The notes beneath the pieces were generated by a model, which had not been told where the DNA came from, did not search any database, and saw only the letters and a list, made by a program, of their open reading frames with translations. A program made the translations under genes and the position numbers. Below are positions 7,352 to 13,539 of a stretch of 13,539 nucleotides of DNA, one piece after another. Source of the DNA: an uncultured Christensenella sp. Its GTDB lineage: Bacteria > Bacillota > Clostridia > Christensenellales > UBA1242. The stretch is from positions 1-13,539 of the forward strand of contig CASEYA010000044.1 of the NCBI GenBank assembly GCA_949291975.1, written 5' to 3'. The first letter of the stretch is position 1; each line of letters begins with the position of its first letter.

Positions 7352-9613
7352 TTATTTTTTACCAGCATTTGTGATTTCATATAGAATTGTTGAGAAAAAA
7401 CGCTCATTAACCGAGCCAATATCTAGGGCTTTTGTTTTGTTTGTTATAAAATTATTCCCAGTTTTTATCACATCTTCCAAACGATAAAATCTCAGTTCTT
7501 GCAAACTTGCGCTACCATTATGCATATCTTGATATGCTTTTGAAGAAAAATCAAGTTCAGCCAACAATTGAAGGTCATTATTTATTTTTTGCAAACTAGA
7601 AAAATATCCATTCATGGTTGGTCTGGCATAATTCCAACCAAATTTTTCCATTCGTTCAAAAAATGTTTGACTGTTAACAAAAAAACCATTAAATCTGCTT
7701 ACAACAGATGCATATGCATCAAACTTTGATTTTGGAAATACATCAACATATAACTGATTAAAAGGAGATTGCCTTCCATTAAACATATATACCCAATCTG
7801 GCTCACTGAATTCAACTGGGTGAAAAATGCCAATTTGATAGTCGGTCATTTTATCTGACTTAACAGACATCAAATTTATAAAAGCATTATTTTCAATTTT
7901 AAACACACTTATAAGGGTGTTATCTATATATTTACCCCACAAAAGTTTTTGTGCAAGAAAATTCATTAAGGGGTTTTTTATTATAAAATCATTAAAATCT
8001 TGTCTTGACCAAAGTCTTCCGCTTATCATTGCGTTTTCAAGCCTTTTGGACTGCCTGATGATTTCACGCTCTAACCTTTTTTTCTCTACCAAAACATTTT
8101 TTGTTATCTCTGCACCATTAGATTGAATTTCCACCTCAAAATTTGGTTTGATAACAATAGCACAACCATCAACATTAAGTATGTTATCTTTTAGACTGAA
8201 ATGTGGAACCATTTTGTCCTTTAACGCTTCAATTTCTAGTGGAGCCAACTCTTCTGTTTCAATGAAGCCTTTTAAAAGTGCATTTAAAATAAGGCGATGC
8301 TCAAATTCCAGTGGATTTAACTCTTTGAAGAGTTGTAAACTTTCTGCTTTTTGCTCTTTTACAAAAATTCTAACAAATTTATCTATGTTTTGCGAAGAGT
8401 TCTTCTTGTTTTCAATCATTTTAAGCAAAACAGTTAATGCACCATTTGGAGAAATATTTTGTGCAACCAAACAGAAAATCCAATCTTTTTTATCATCTTT
8501 TACTGGCTTTATTATGTGAGAAGAAAGCTGTAAACAAAAAGCATTTAAACTTTTTGGTTCAAAAAAGGACCTTAGATATCCATTTTCAAAGCAAGCACTT
8601 GTTGAACACAAACTTTGATAAAGACTTACAATATATTTAACCACTTGTGTGCTTGCTTTTTCATTGTTATAAAAAATCAGCTCTGGCAAAGAAGAAACAT
8701 CAAAACTACACTGCTTTTCATCAAAGCGCTGAGCATTTTTCTTAAACTGAGCAAAATTTGGCTTATTTGAAGCTGAAAGTTTGACATTGTCGGCAATTAT
8801 CTTCTTTAAATTATTATCTTTTTCATGAAAATATATGTTTTGCAGTGCTGAGACAACATCTTTTTGATTTTTAAAAAGCAGAAGCAATTTTATAACAATT
8901 TCAACGCTTAAATTGCCATTTTTTTGTTGCTGGTTAAGATATTCCCTAACCTCTGCATAATGCTGTTTTAAAATGTTTTTAACCTGTCTTTCTTCTTTAA
9001 AAGAATGATAAAGATATAGTTTTATAAGTTCATTAATTGCGGATGGCACAGAATTACCAATCAAAAATTCAAATATGAGCATTCCATAATTAGCAAAATT
9101 GTCATAGGTAAATTTATAGAACTTCTTTTCATCTTTTTGGCATAAATCAAGCACATAATCTCTTGCTGGACGATACCATTTGTGCAAAATGGAGGTATTA
9201 TTTGAGCCAAGGATAGCAAACAAAAAATCACTCCACTTTGCAAAAGGCAAGTTGGTGTATATTACACTTTCTATAAAACGGTCAAAATTTCTTTCTGTAA
9301 TATCAAAATCCTTTTGATTTTTGCTAGCAAAAACAACTTTGCCAATGTGGGAAACAAAAAGTTTACCAAAAAAAGTTATAAGCGCAGAATATTTTTTATG
9401 CATGAGCATAAAACTTAAAAAATTGCGCATATAAACAGACTCTTCACTTGGCAAAAATTCCGCCAGCAAAGAGAGGTCACTTATGCTGAAATCGGTATCT
9501 GGAATATCATCCGCCTTATGTGCTGATGAAGAGGAAAAGAAATTATAAAGCACCTCTCCTTGCTCTTTACCCTTGAAGAAATCTCTATAAAACTCTATCA
9601 AATTACTGTTCAT
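7352..9613 (-). CDS. DUF4132-like (MolR/YehI-type) large protein
   Basis: The 753-residue soluble protein has no signal peptide or membrane helix. The N-terminal 500 residues are helix-rich, with repeated Leu/Phe/Lys helices that look like an alpha-solenoid. The C-terminal third carries what I recognise as the DUF4132 pattern: LEREIIRQSKRLENAMISGR (514-533) running into LWSRQDF, then NPLMNFLAQKLLWG (547-560), IGIFHPVEFSEPDW (594-607), and QSPFNQLYVDVFP (615-627). A further segment, GWNYARPTMNGYFSSL (659-674), and the end SVNERFFSTILYEI (734-747) resemble the tail region of the same proteins. E. coli YehI/MolR-type members are longer (over 1000 residues), so this is a compact version without a WGR domain in view. 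Biochemical function of the family is not established to my knowledge. The ATG at 9613 follows AAAGG at a spacing of eight. It has its own promoter and no convincing terminator, so read-through into the gene at 7255 is possible. Confidence 0.7.
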   Translation of the reverse strand: MNSNLIEFYRDFFKGKEQGEVLYNFFSSSSAHKADDIPDTDFSISDLSLLAEFLPSEESVYMRNFLSFMLMHKKYSALITFFGKLFVSHIGKVVFASKNQKDFDITERNFDRFIESVIYTNLPFAKWSDFLFAILGSNNTSILHKWYRPARDYVLDLCQKDEKKFYKFTYDNFANYGMLIFEFLIGNSVPSAINELIKLYLYHSFKEERQVKNILKQHYAEVREYLNQQQKNGNLSVEIVIKLLLLFKNQKDVVSALQNIYFHEKDNNLKKIIADNVKLSASNKPNFAQFKKNAQRFDEKQCSFDVSSLPELIFYNNEKASTQVVKYIVSLYQSLCSTSACFENGYLRSFFEPKSLNAFCLQLSSHIIKPVKDDKKDWIFCLVAQNISPNGALTVLLKMIENKKNSSQNIDKFVRIFVKEQKAESLQLFKELNPLEFEHRLILNALLKGFIETEELAPLEIEALKDKMVPHFSLKDNILNVDGCAIVIKPNFEVEIQSNGAEITKNVLVEKKRLEREIIRQSKRLENAMISGRLWSRQDFNDFIIKNPLMNFLAQKLLWGKYIDNTLISVFKIENNAFINLMSVKSDKMTDYQIGIFHPVEFSEPDWVYMFNGRQSPFNQLYVDVFPKSKFDAYASVVSRFNGFFVNSQTFFERMEKFGWNYARPTMNGYFSSLQKINNDLQLLAELDFSSKAYQDMHNGSASLQELRFYRLEDVIKTGNNFITNKTKALDIGSVNERFFSTILYEITNAGKK

Positions 9614-9642
9614 TTGTTAAACCTTTTTTATTTTCTTTGCCT

Positions 9643-9671
9643 ATTTTAACACAAAAAATTATTTAACACAA
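9643..9671 (-). promoter_or_regulatory. Sigma-A-like promoter of the DUF4132-like gene
   Basis: On the minus strand TTGTGT (9671-9666), 17 bases, then TAAAAT (9648-9643) preceded by TGTGT. The start would be near 9636, about 23 bases before the ATG at 9613. It lies in the 75-base gap after the SpoIVFB-like gene on the same strand. Confidence 0.6.
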
Positions 9672-9688
9672 TTAAAACAACTAATATT

Positions 9689-10534
9689 TTAACTTAAAAT
9701 TGTTTTTAATGTTGCACTGGCTGGATAAATTTGCACCAATTTTTCCAGTTGATTTTCACTTATATAGCCAGAAACTGATAAATCACTTTTTAAAACTCGA
9801 AAGTTGGTTATGCTGTCTGCCCTTACCTGTGATACAAGTTTATAAAGTGTTGTATCCTCGTGAACAGCAACTTCTCGCACAACAAGCCCATTTTTTAACC
9901 CACTTGTTTTGCTATCTAGAAAACTTGTTTTTTGATAGATGTTGGTTTTATCTTCCCAAATAACAGTTAAAAAGCAGAATATAGACATTACAAGCAAATT
10001 AAAATTAACCACAAAAAAAGTTGTTATAACAAAACCAACAAGCAAAAGAAAAGACACAACAAGTCCAACAATTTTTAAAATTTTATATGCTTTTTTTCTT
10101 GTTATTTTTTGTCCTAAAAAAGCAAGAGCAATTCTGCCACCATCCATTGGGAAAATTGGAAGAAGATTTATTGCACCTGTTATCACATTTGCCAGAACAA
10201 AAAGCTGAGTATACACATATGTAACAGGGAAAACCCACCAAAGTGCCACGCATAGAATAGCAAGAATAAAATTGCAAAGCGGGCCAGCAAGCGCAATTAA
10301 AATTTCATCCTTATAGGAAAAAAGCACATTTTTCCCACTTAGGCTTATTCCATGAGGCATAAGAGTAAAACGATTGAGATGATAGCCAAGCCTGTTTGCA
10401 ACAAGATAGTGTGCAAACTCGTGCAGAATTATTGTTATCAAATATGCAAGCAAAAGTTCAAACAACCCTTGATAGATGAAAACAAACATAAGCAAAACAA
10501 AAAGCGGATGAATGGTAAATTTTAACTTTTTCAT
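9689..10534 (-). CDS. SpoIVFB-like M50 intramembrane metalloprotease
   Basis: The 281-residue site-2-protease family member has about five to six hydrophobic segments within 1-195. Catalytic elements are complete: HEFAH (38-42) with its Glu39, and NLLPIFPMDGGR (123-134) whose Asp131 is the third zinc ligand. LMPHGISL (58-65) matches the LLPFGG-type strand of SpoIVFB, and AGPLCNF (83-89) is the usual membrane-loop motif. The C-terminal 70 residues (about 212-281) are soluble and resemble the CBS-type regulatory domain of SpoIVFB. In Bacillus, SpoIVFB cuts pro-sigma-K in the mother cell during sporulation and is held inactive by SpoIVFA; no spoIVFA-like gene lies here. The gene begins directly after the minE stop (TAAATG, no gap), with AAAGGGG inside the end of minE as its ribosome binding site, so translation is probably coupled. 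The link to sporulation is inference from family and synteny; another M50B substrate is possible. Confidence 0.82.
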   Translation of the reverse strand: MKKLKFTIHPLFVLLMFVFIYQGLFELLLAYLITIILHEFAHYLVANRLGYHLNRFTLMPHGISLSGKNVLFSYKDEILIALAGPLCNFILAILCVALWWVFPVTYVYTQLFVLANVITGAINLLPIFPMDGGRIALAFLGQKITRKKAYKILKIVGLVVSFLLLVGFVITTFFVVNFNLLVMSIFCFLTVIWEDKTNIYQKTSFLDSKTSGLKNGLVVREVAVHEDTTLYKLVSQVRADSITNFRVLKSDLSVSGYISENQLEKLVQIYPASATLKTILS

Positions 10535-10780
10535 TTAGACCCCTTTTGGCAATATGCCCATTACTCTTAGTCTTTGGCATTTGGCTTTTAGGCGCAGAAC
10601 ATATTCCCCTTGTTCATCAATGCTGATATTAACCAAAACATCATCTGGTGAAAGTTCCATATAATTTGATAAAGCCTTGAACATTTCACTTCTAATTAAA
10701 TCAGCAAAAAAATTTGGATGAAAATGCTTGTCATTTATTAAAACCTTTTTTAATTTTTCAATACCTCGAGTTTTAAACAT
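10535..10780 (-). CDS. minE: MinE-like topological specificity factor
   Basis: The 81-residue protein starts at the ATG at 10780, four bases after GGAGGG; the in-frame upstream ATG at 10828 has no such site. It fits the MinE pattern: an N-terminal helix region (IEKLKKVLINDKHF, 7-20) matching the MinD-contact segment, then a dimerisation domain with DLIRSEMFKALSNYMELSPDDV (27-48) and a beta-strand VLVNISIDEQGEYVLRLKAK (48-67), parallel to E. coli [20 protein letters not shown] and its following strand. The N-terminus is shorter than in E. coli (88 residues) and lacks an obvious amphipathic membrane-binding start. MinE stimulates MinD ATP hydrolysis and makes the pole-to-pole oscillation. Its place 82 bases after minD is strong support. 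The sequence is diverged, so the name rests on pattern plus context. Confidence 0.78.
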   Translation of the reverse strand: MFKTRGIEKLKKVLINDKHFHPNFFADLIRSEMFKALSNYMELSPDDVLVNISIDEQGEYVLRLKAKCQRLRVMGILPKGV

Positions 10781-10862
10781 TTTGCCCTCCTTCTTGTTTT
10801 TTTGATTTTTACATATAAAAAACAGCATTTTATAGTATTTTTTGATGGAATTTTTTGCAAAT

Positions 10863-11660
10863 TTAAAATCTTCTTTTAAGTTTGTTTTTTATTTTTGCAA
10901 AAAATCCCTTATATTTTTGTGTGTAGTCAAACAGTTCATTGCTACCACTGTGAAGATTGTTTGCTAAAATTTTAAAGGCATGCTCACTTTGCTCATCAAT
11001 TGCAATGCCATCTCCATATATACTTGATGAAGATGAAATTTCATCACTTTCGGGAATAATTCCCAGTAGTTTTAAATTTAACGATGAAGCAATTTCTTTT
11101 GCCTTTAACATATTGTTTGAAAGAACAAGGTCAGCACGCAGGCGATTGCAAACCAAAGAGATTTCGTTAAGATAATAGCCATTTAATAAAGAAGCCACTT
11201 TGTTTGCGTCTCGAACAGCAGAAATATGTGGCGTGGTTACAATAATTGCTTCGCTTGCGCAAAACACAGCACGATGAAAACCCATTTCAATTCCAGCAGG
11301 GCAATCAATTAGAATATAGTCAAAATTATTAGACAAGCTATTAACCACTGCCCTTAATGTGTTGCCATCAACTTTTCCAACATTATACGAATGAGCACTT
11401 GGCAAAATATAAAGCGATGGACAACTTGGATGTTGGACAAGTGCTTGATTTGGTCGGCATTTACCCTCTATTATATCAACAATATCAAAAACAACTCTGT
11501 TTTCAACACCTGAAACAACATCAAGATTATTAAGACCAATATCAACATCTAACAGCATTACACGAAGCCCTTGCCTTGCAAGAGCCATTCCCAAATTAAC
11601 ACAAATGGTTGTTTTGCCTACCCCACCCTTACCACTGGTAATAACAATTTTTCTAGCCAT
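10863..11660 (-). CDS. minD: Septum-site determining ATPase MinD
   Basis: The 265-residue ParA/MinD-family ATPase has the usual family length. It has the deviant Walker A KGGVGKTT (11-18) with signature Lys11 and Lys16, switch I LDVDIGLNNLD (37-47), switch II region LIDCPAGIE (117-125), and the adenine-contact region CNRLRAD (171-177). The last 16 residues, YKGFFAKIKNKLKRRF (250-265), form a basic amphipathic helix typical of the MinD membrane-targeting sequence. It binds ATP, dimerises on the membrane and recruits MinC to block FtsZ assembly away from midcell. The ATG at 11660 has GAGGTG five bases upstream. minE follows, so the pair should oscillate as in E. coli and some clostridia. minC, normally upstream of minD, is not here: the region upstream is a divergent intergenic space. 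A MinC elsewhere in the genome, or a different MinD partner, is needed for division inhibition. Confidence 0.95.
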   Translation of the reverse strand: MARKIVITSGKGGVGKTTICVNLGMALARQGLRVMLLDVDIGLNNLDVVSGVENRVVFDIVDIIEGKCRPNQALVQHPSCPSLYILPSAHSYNVGKVDGNTLRAVVNSLSNNFDYILIDCPAGIEMGFHRAVFCASEAIIVTTPHISAVRDANKVASLLNGYYLNEISLVCNRLRADLVLSNNMLKAKEIASSLNLKLLGIIPESDEISSSSSIYGDGIAIDEQSEHAFKILANNLHSGSNELFDYTQKYKGFFAKIKNKLKRRF

Positions 11661-11854
11661 TTTAACACCTCACAACCAGAATAACATTCAACTTATAAAA
11701 AGTAAAATATTAAAAAAATTTTTTAGGCGCTCGGCAAAAAAAGTAAAAAAGCTTTAAATTGTAACTTAATTTATATTTGTTTAACCTTTTTCGACATTTT
11801 TTGATAATTTTTTAATGTTTATAAAAAAAATAATCATGTTTTTTATTCTCTATT
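11661..11854. promoter_or_regulatory. Divergent upstream region of minD with a Spo0A-box-like heptamer
   Basis: This AT-rich region separates minD (minus) from the HEPN-like gene (plus). On the minus strand TGTCGAA (11796-11790), set in AATGTCGAAAAAGG, matches the core of the Spo0A box TGNCGAA. A short GC-rich patch, AGGCGCTCGGC (11725-11735), stands between a T-run and an A-run. I could not identify one convincing -35/-10 pair for minD; TACAAT at about 11764-11759 on the minus strand is a candidate -10 box without a good -35. All of this is suggestive only. Confidence 0.3.
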
Positions 11855-11884
11855 TAGACAAAATATTTATAAAAATATTATAAT
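11855..11884 (+). promoter_or_regulatory. Sigma-A-like promoter of the HEPN-like gene
   Basis: TAGACA (11855-11860), 18 bases, then TATAAT (11879-11884). The start would be near 11891, so the message would begin practically at the ribosome binding site AAAGGAGG (11891-11898). Because the leader is so short, this pair or its exact start is uncertain. Confidence 0.5.
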
Positions 11885-11903
11885 TAGAAAAAAGGAGGAA
11901 AAA

Positions 11904-12458
11904 ATGTTTAGTAATTCACTTGCTCAAAATGCCGAGCAGAAAATTCAAGCAAATAAAAGTGAACTTGAAATTGCATATGAAAAATTAAAAGAAATGGGGA
12001 AAAAGCAAATTCAATTTGCAGAAGACAACGAATTAGAATATAAAATTTTATCAAGTGGATTGTCATTCTACTACGCCGCAGAAGATTGCGTTCGCCAAAG
12101 AATGTTTGCATATATTCCACTGCCAATCATCAGTGTTACCATTGCAATAAACTATGGCTTTGCGGGAAAATTTCTTTGTGAGTATATTTTGGAAAAATTT
12201 AACATTCCTTATGAAAAAAACCTTTCGTTAAATCAATTATATTTCAAATTGCCCACAGAAATTCAAAAAAGCATTTCAGATAAATTATTTTTTGAAACAA
12301 ACTCTTTAAATGATTTAATTGAACTTTCAAAAATTGCTGATTATACCACAGACACCAAGAAAGCATTTGAGCACACAAAATTTTTAATTCCACTTATAAG
12401 AAAGTTAAAAGATTTTGCCCTTGATATTTCACAAAATAATTTATTTTTTGATATATAA
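11904..12458 (+). CDS. HEPN-like protein of unknown function
   Basis: The 184-residue, all-helical, soluble protein has a strong ribosome binding site (AAAGGAGG, five bases before the ATG). Residues 1-45 are a charged helix pair. From about 50 to 170 the layout recalls HEPN-domain proteins: a helix SSGLSFYYAAEDCV (50-63), a long helix with small residues AINYGFAGKFLCEYILEKF (81-99) where family members have 'A...AELYLKALL', then SLNQLYFKLPTEIQKSI (108-124) where they have 'HDLKKLYEKLP.EI...I', and a last helix pair (135-173). The catalytic RxxxxH of nuclease HEPNs is not visible: the usual HDL is SLN here. If this is HEPN, it is probably a non-catalytic or divergent one. No toxin partner, nucleotidyltransferase or restriction gene adjoins it, so a toxin-antitoxin role has no support from context. 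It is divergent from minD and followed by the 107-bp inverted-repeat element. The family call is tentative. Confidence 0.42.
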   Translation: MFSNSLAQNAEQKIQANKSELEIAYEKLKEMGKKQIQFAEDNELEYKILSSGLSFYYAAEDCVRQRMFAYIPLPIISVTIAINYGFAGKFLCEYILEKFNIPYEKNLSLNQLYFKLPTEIQKSISDKLFFETNSLNDLIELSKIADYTTDTKKAFEHTKFLIPLIRKLKDFALDISQNNLFFDI

Positions 12459-12461
12459 CCA

Positions 12462-12568
12462 AAAAAATTACTAAAAGTCAGTAAATTTGGCAAGCATCAA
12501 ATAAGAGCAAATAGTTTTGTTAATTTTTTGCCAATATTACCCATTTGATTGACTTCTAGTAATTTTTT
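12462..12568. repeat. 107-bp element with 19-bp inverted repeats and internal crossing complementarity
   Basis: The left arm AAAAAATTACTAAAAGTCA (12462-12480) and right arm TGACTTCTAGTAATTTTTT (12550-12568) are inverted repeats matching at 18 of 19 positions. The single mismatch is A-C in plus-strand RNA but a G-U wobble in minus-strand RNA. Inside, TTGGCAA (12487-12493) is complementary to TTGCCAA (12528-12534), and ATCAAAT (12496-12502) to ATTTGAT (12543-12549). Their order (a, b, a', b') means both cannot form as nested stems; together they would make a pseudoknot. The second pair lies directly inside the right arm. A loop of 69 bases is far longer than in a normal terminator. Candidates are a small non-autonomous mobile element (MITE-like), a structured RNA, or a large terminator for the HEPN-like gene, whose stop lies three bases upstream. 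No clear target-site duplication is seen. Confidence 0.65.
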
Positions 12569-12577
12569 ATTTATACT
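12549..12577 (+). promoter_or_regulatory. Sigma-A promoter of the lipoprotein gene, overlapping the right inverted repeat
   Basis: TTGACT (12549-12554), 17 bases, then TATACT (12572-12577). Transcription would start near 12584, giving a leader of about 55 bases before the ATG at 12639. The -35 box starts at the inner edge of the right arm of the 107-bp element, so folding of the DNA or binding of a protein there could affect this promoter. An alternative extended -10, TGCTAATAT (12613-12621), has no good -35. Confidence 0.6.
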
Positions 12578-12638
12578 TTTATTAAGTTATAAATACTGTT
12601 TGCTCGAACACTTGCTAATATAGCTTAAAGGAGGGGTT

Positions 12639-13539
12639 ATGAAAAGAAAAATTTTAGGATTATTATTTGCATTTTGCCTGATTGTTCCATGTGGAATGTT
12701 GCTTTCTGCCTGTGGTGATGCAACATATAGCATTGTAACAGAAGCACAAAATGCGACAATCACCTTGCAAACAGATGAGGCAAAAAAGGGTGATACTATC
12801 ACATTTGATGTTGTTGTAGACAAAGCAACAGAAGATTGCATCTATGAACTTGAAAAGGTTTATTATCTTGTTGAAGGAAATGAACAGGAAAATGTGCTAA
12901 CCAGTGAAACAGGCACCTATTCATTTACTATGCCAGAGGGTAATGTTGTTATTTATGCGGAAGTAAATCAAATTAAAGTATATAACGATTTTACTTTTAA
13001 CAATGGAATATTAACATCTTATATTGGCTTTGATAAAAATGTGGTTGTTCCAGAGTCATATTCTTTATATGAGACAAATAGCAACGAAACAACAATTTCA
13101 TTGAACAGCAAAGAAGAAGTGGAACAATTTATAATAGATGACCAATCTAACAGATTTTTCCTTTATTCCGCTGGGCAATATTATGTTACTGCAACAATTA
13201 ACGGAGTAAAAGGTGAAGAAGAATTTGTCTCTGCTGGTGAACTTTTAAACAACGCAAGTGAAGGAAAAGTTGGATATTTTGAAAATTTACTTGCACAAGC
13301 AACGGAAAGTTTAGAGGTTCAAATAAGGCTTACAAGTTATAGTGTTAACATAGAAGACTTGGGTAACAGTGAAGCAACACTTATGTGTGTGTTAAGACCA
13401 ATATATGAGCTTCTTTCTGGAAGACTTTCATCGTTTACAATGTCAACAGCAGATGGAAGAAGCGTTGAAGTTCATCAAGAGACCTTTAATGAAGAAACTA
13501 TGAATGCAATCGGCGAGATTATGGTAAATTTATCAAACA
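12639..13539 (+). CDS. Surface lipoprotein with bacterial-repeat (InlB-like) domain, C-terminus cut by window end
   Basis: Three hundred complete codons are visible and the frame is still open at the window end. The signal peptide (MKRKILGLLF, hydrophobic core) ends in the lipobox LSAC with Cys25, so the protein should be lipid-anchored outside the cell. Residues 27 to about 110 look like one divergent InlB-B/Flg_new_2-type repeat: a 'A..GDT(I/V)TF.V' start (KKGDTITFDV, 49-58) and a 'GTYSFTMPEGNVVIYAEV' end near 91-108. Next, FNNGILTSYIGFDKNVVVPE (121-140) resembles the opening of BspA-type leucine-rich repeats, but no run of repeats follows. The rest (about 150-300) is mixed and not recognised. 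Such proteins in gut Firmicutes are thought to bind surfaces or ligands; nothing here shows an enzyme. AAAGGAGGGG lies just before the ATG. Lgt encoded in this window would modify Cys25. Confidence 0.83.
   Translation, partial: MKRKILGLLFAFCLIVPCGMLLSACGDATYSIVTEAQNATITLQTDEAKKGDTITFDVVVDKATEDCIYELEKVYYLVEGNEQENVLTSETGTYSFTMPEGNVVIYAEVNQIKVYNDFTFNNGILTSYIGFDKNVVVPESYSLYETNSNETTISLNSKEEVEQFIIDDQSNRFFLYSAGQYYVTATINGVKGEEEFVSAGELLNNASEGKVGYFENLLAQATESLEVQIRLTSYSVNIEDLGNSEATLMCVLRPIYELLSGRLSSFTMSTADGRSVEVHQETFNEETMNAIGEIMVNLSN

Noticed and set aside
9674..9706. Possible terminator after the SpoIVFB-like gene (AAAACAA / TTGTTTT)
   Set aside because: Seven almost all A/T pairs with a long loop, overlapping the stop codon; too weak to list as a terminator.
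10781..10862. Possible internal promoter for minE (TTGCAA, 17 bases, TACTAT on minus)
   Set aside because: The -10 box is poor, and AT-rich spacers give such pairs often; minE is more simply read from the minD transcript.
11725..11735. GC-rich patch AGGCGCTCGGC in the minD upstream region
   Set aside because: Checked for a hairpin or operator; the GGC triplets are not complementary to each other and no dyad of useful length forms.
12587..12841. 84-residue minus-strand open frame at the start of the lipoprotein gene
   Set aside because: It is antisense to the signal peptide region of a well-supported lipoprotein gene and has no ribosome binding site.

Overview
The window is AT-rich DNA from a bacterium of the Firmicutes type, most likely an uncultured gut member of the Clostridia. 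The evidence is strong GGAGG-type ribosome binding sites, sigma-A-like promoters, a DnaD/DnaI-type replication gene pair, minD-minE next to a SpoIVFB-type protease, a DivIVA-like protein, and lipoproteins with Firmicutes-style signal peptides. The standard bacterial code fits: TAA, TAG and TGA are all used as stops and no frame needs TGA as Trp. The lineage below class level is inference. Thirteen protein genes are seen, two of them cut by the window ends. No rRNA, tRNA, CRISPR array, insertion sequence or phage gene was recognised.

Layout. Positions 1-1247 (minus) hold the N-terminal 415 residues of an M1-family zinc metallopeptidase made as a lipoprotein. Divergent from it is a plus-strand pair at 1376-3780: a DnaD-domain protein with four DnaD-type repeats, then a DnaC/DnaI-like AAA+ helicase loader. 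These are presumably the primosome pair that loads replicative helicase. A hairpin at 3816-3854 ends this unit and also the convergent GNAT acetyltransferase gene (3845-4426, minus). Next on the minus strand come lgt (5269-6051) and, one base behind it, a DivIVA-like coiled-coil gene (4503-5267). A near-consensus promoter precedes lgt. Then come a two-helix membrane protein of unknown function (6332-7255) and a 753-residue DUF4132-like protein (7352-9613), each with its own good promoter.

The minus-strand cluster minD-minE-spoIVFB-like (11660 down to 9689) resembles the Bacillus mre-min-spoIVF region, but minC and spoIVFA are absent from the expected places. Divergent from minD is a small HEPN-like protein of unknown role (11904-12458, plus). 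Between it and a second lipoprotein gene (12639 to the window end, plus) lies a 107-bp element. It has 19-bp inverted repeats matching at 18 of 19 positions and two internal complementary pairs that would cross (pseudoknot order). The -35 box of the lipoprotein promoter lies at the edge of its right arm.

Working together: Lgt would attach the lipid to lipoproteins such as the two at the window edges. MinD, MinE and the DivIVA-like protein point to division-site or pole selection. SpoIVFB-type proteases act in the sporulation sigma-factor cascade. The most unusual items are the 107-bp element, the min cluster without minC, the four-repeat DnaD and the non-canonical Lgt active-site motifs.
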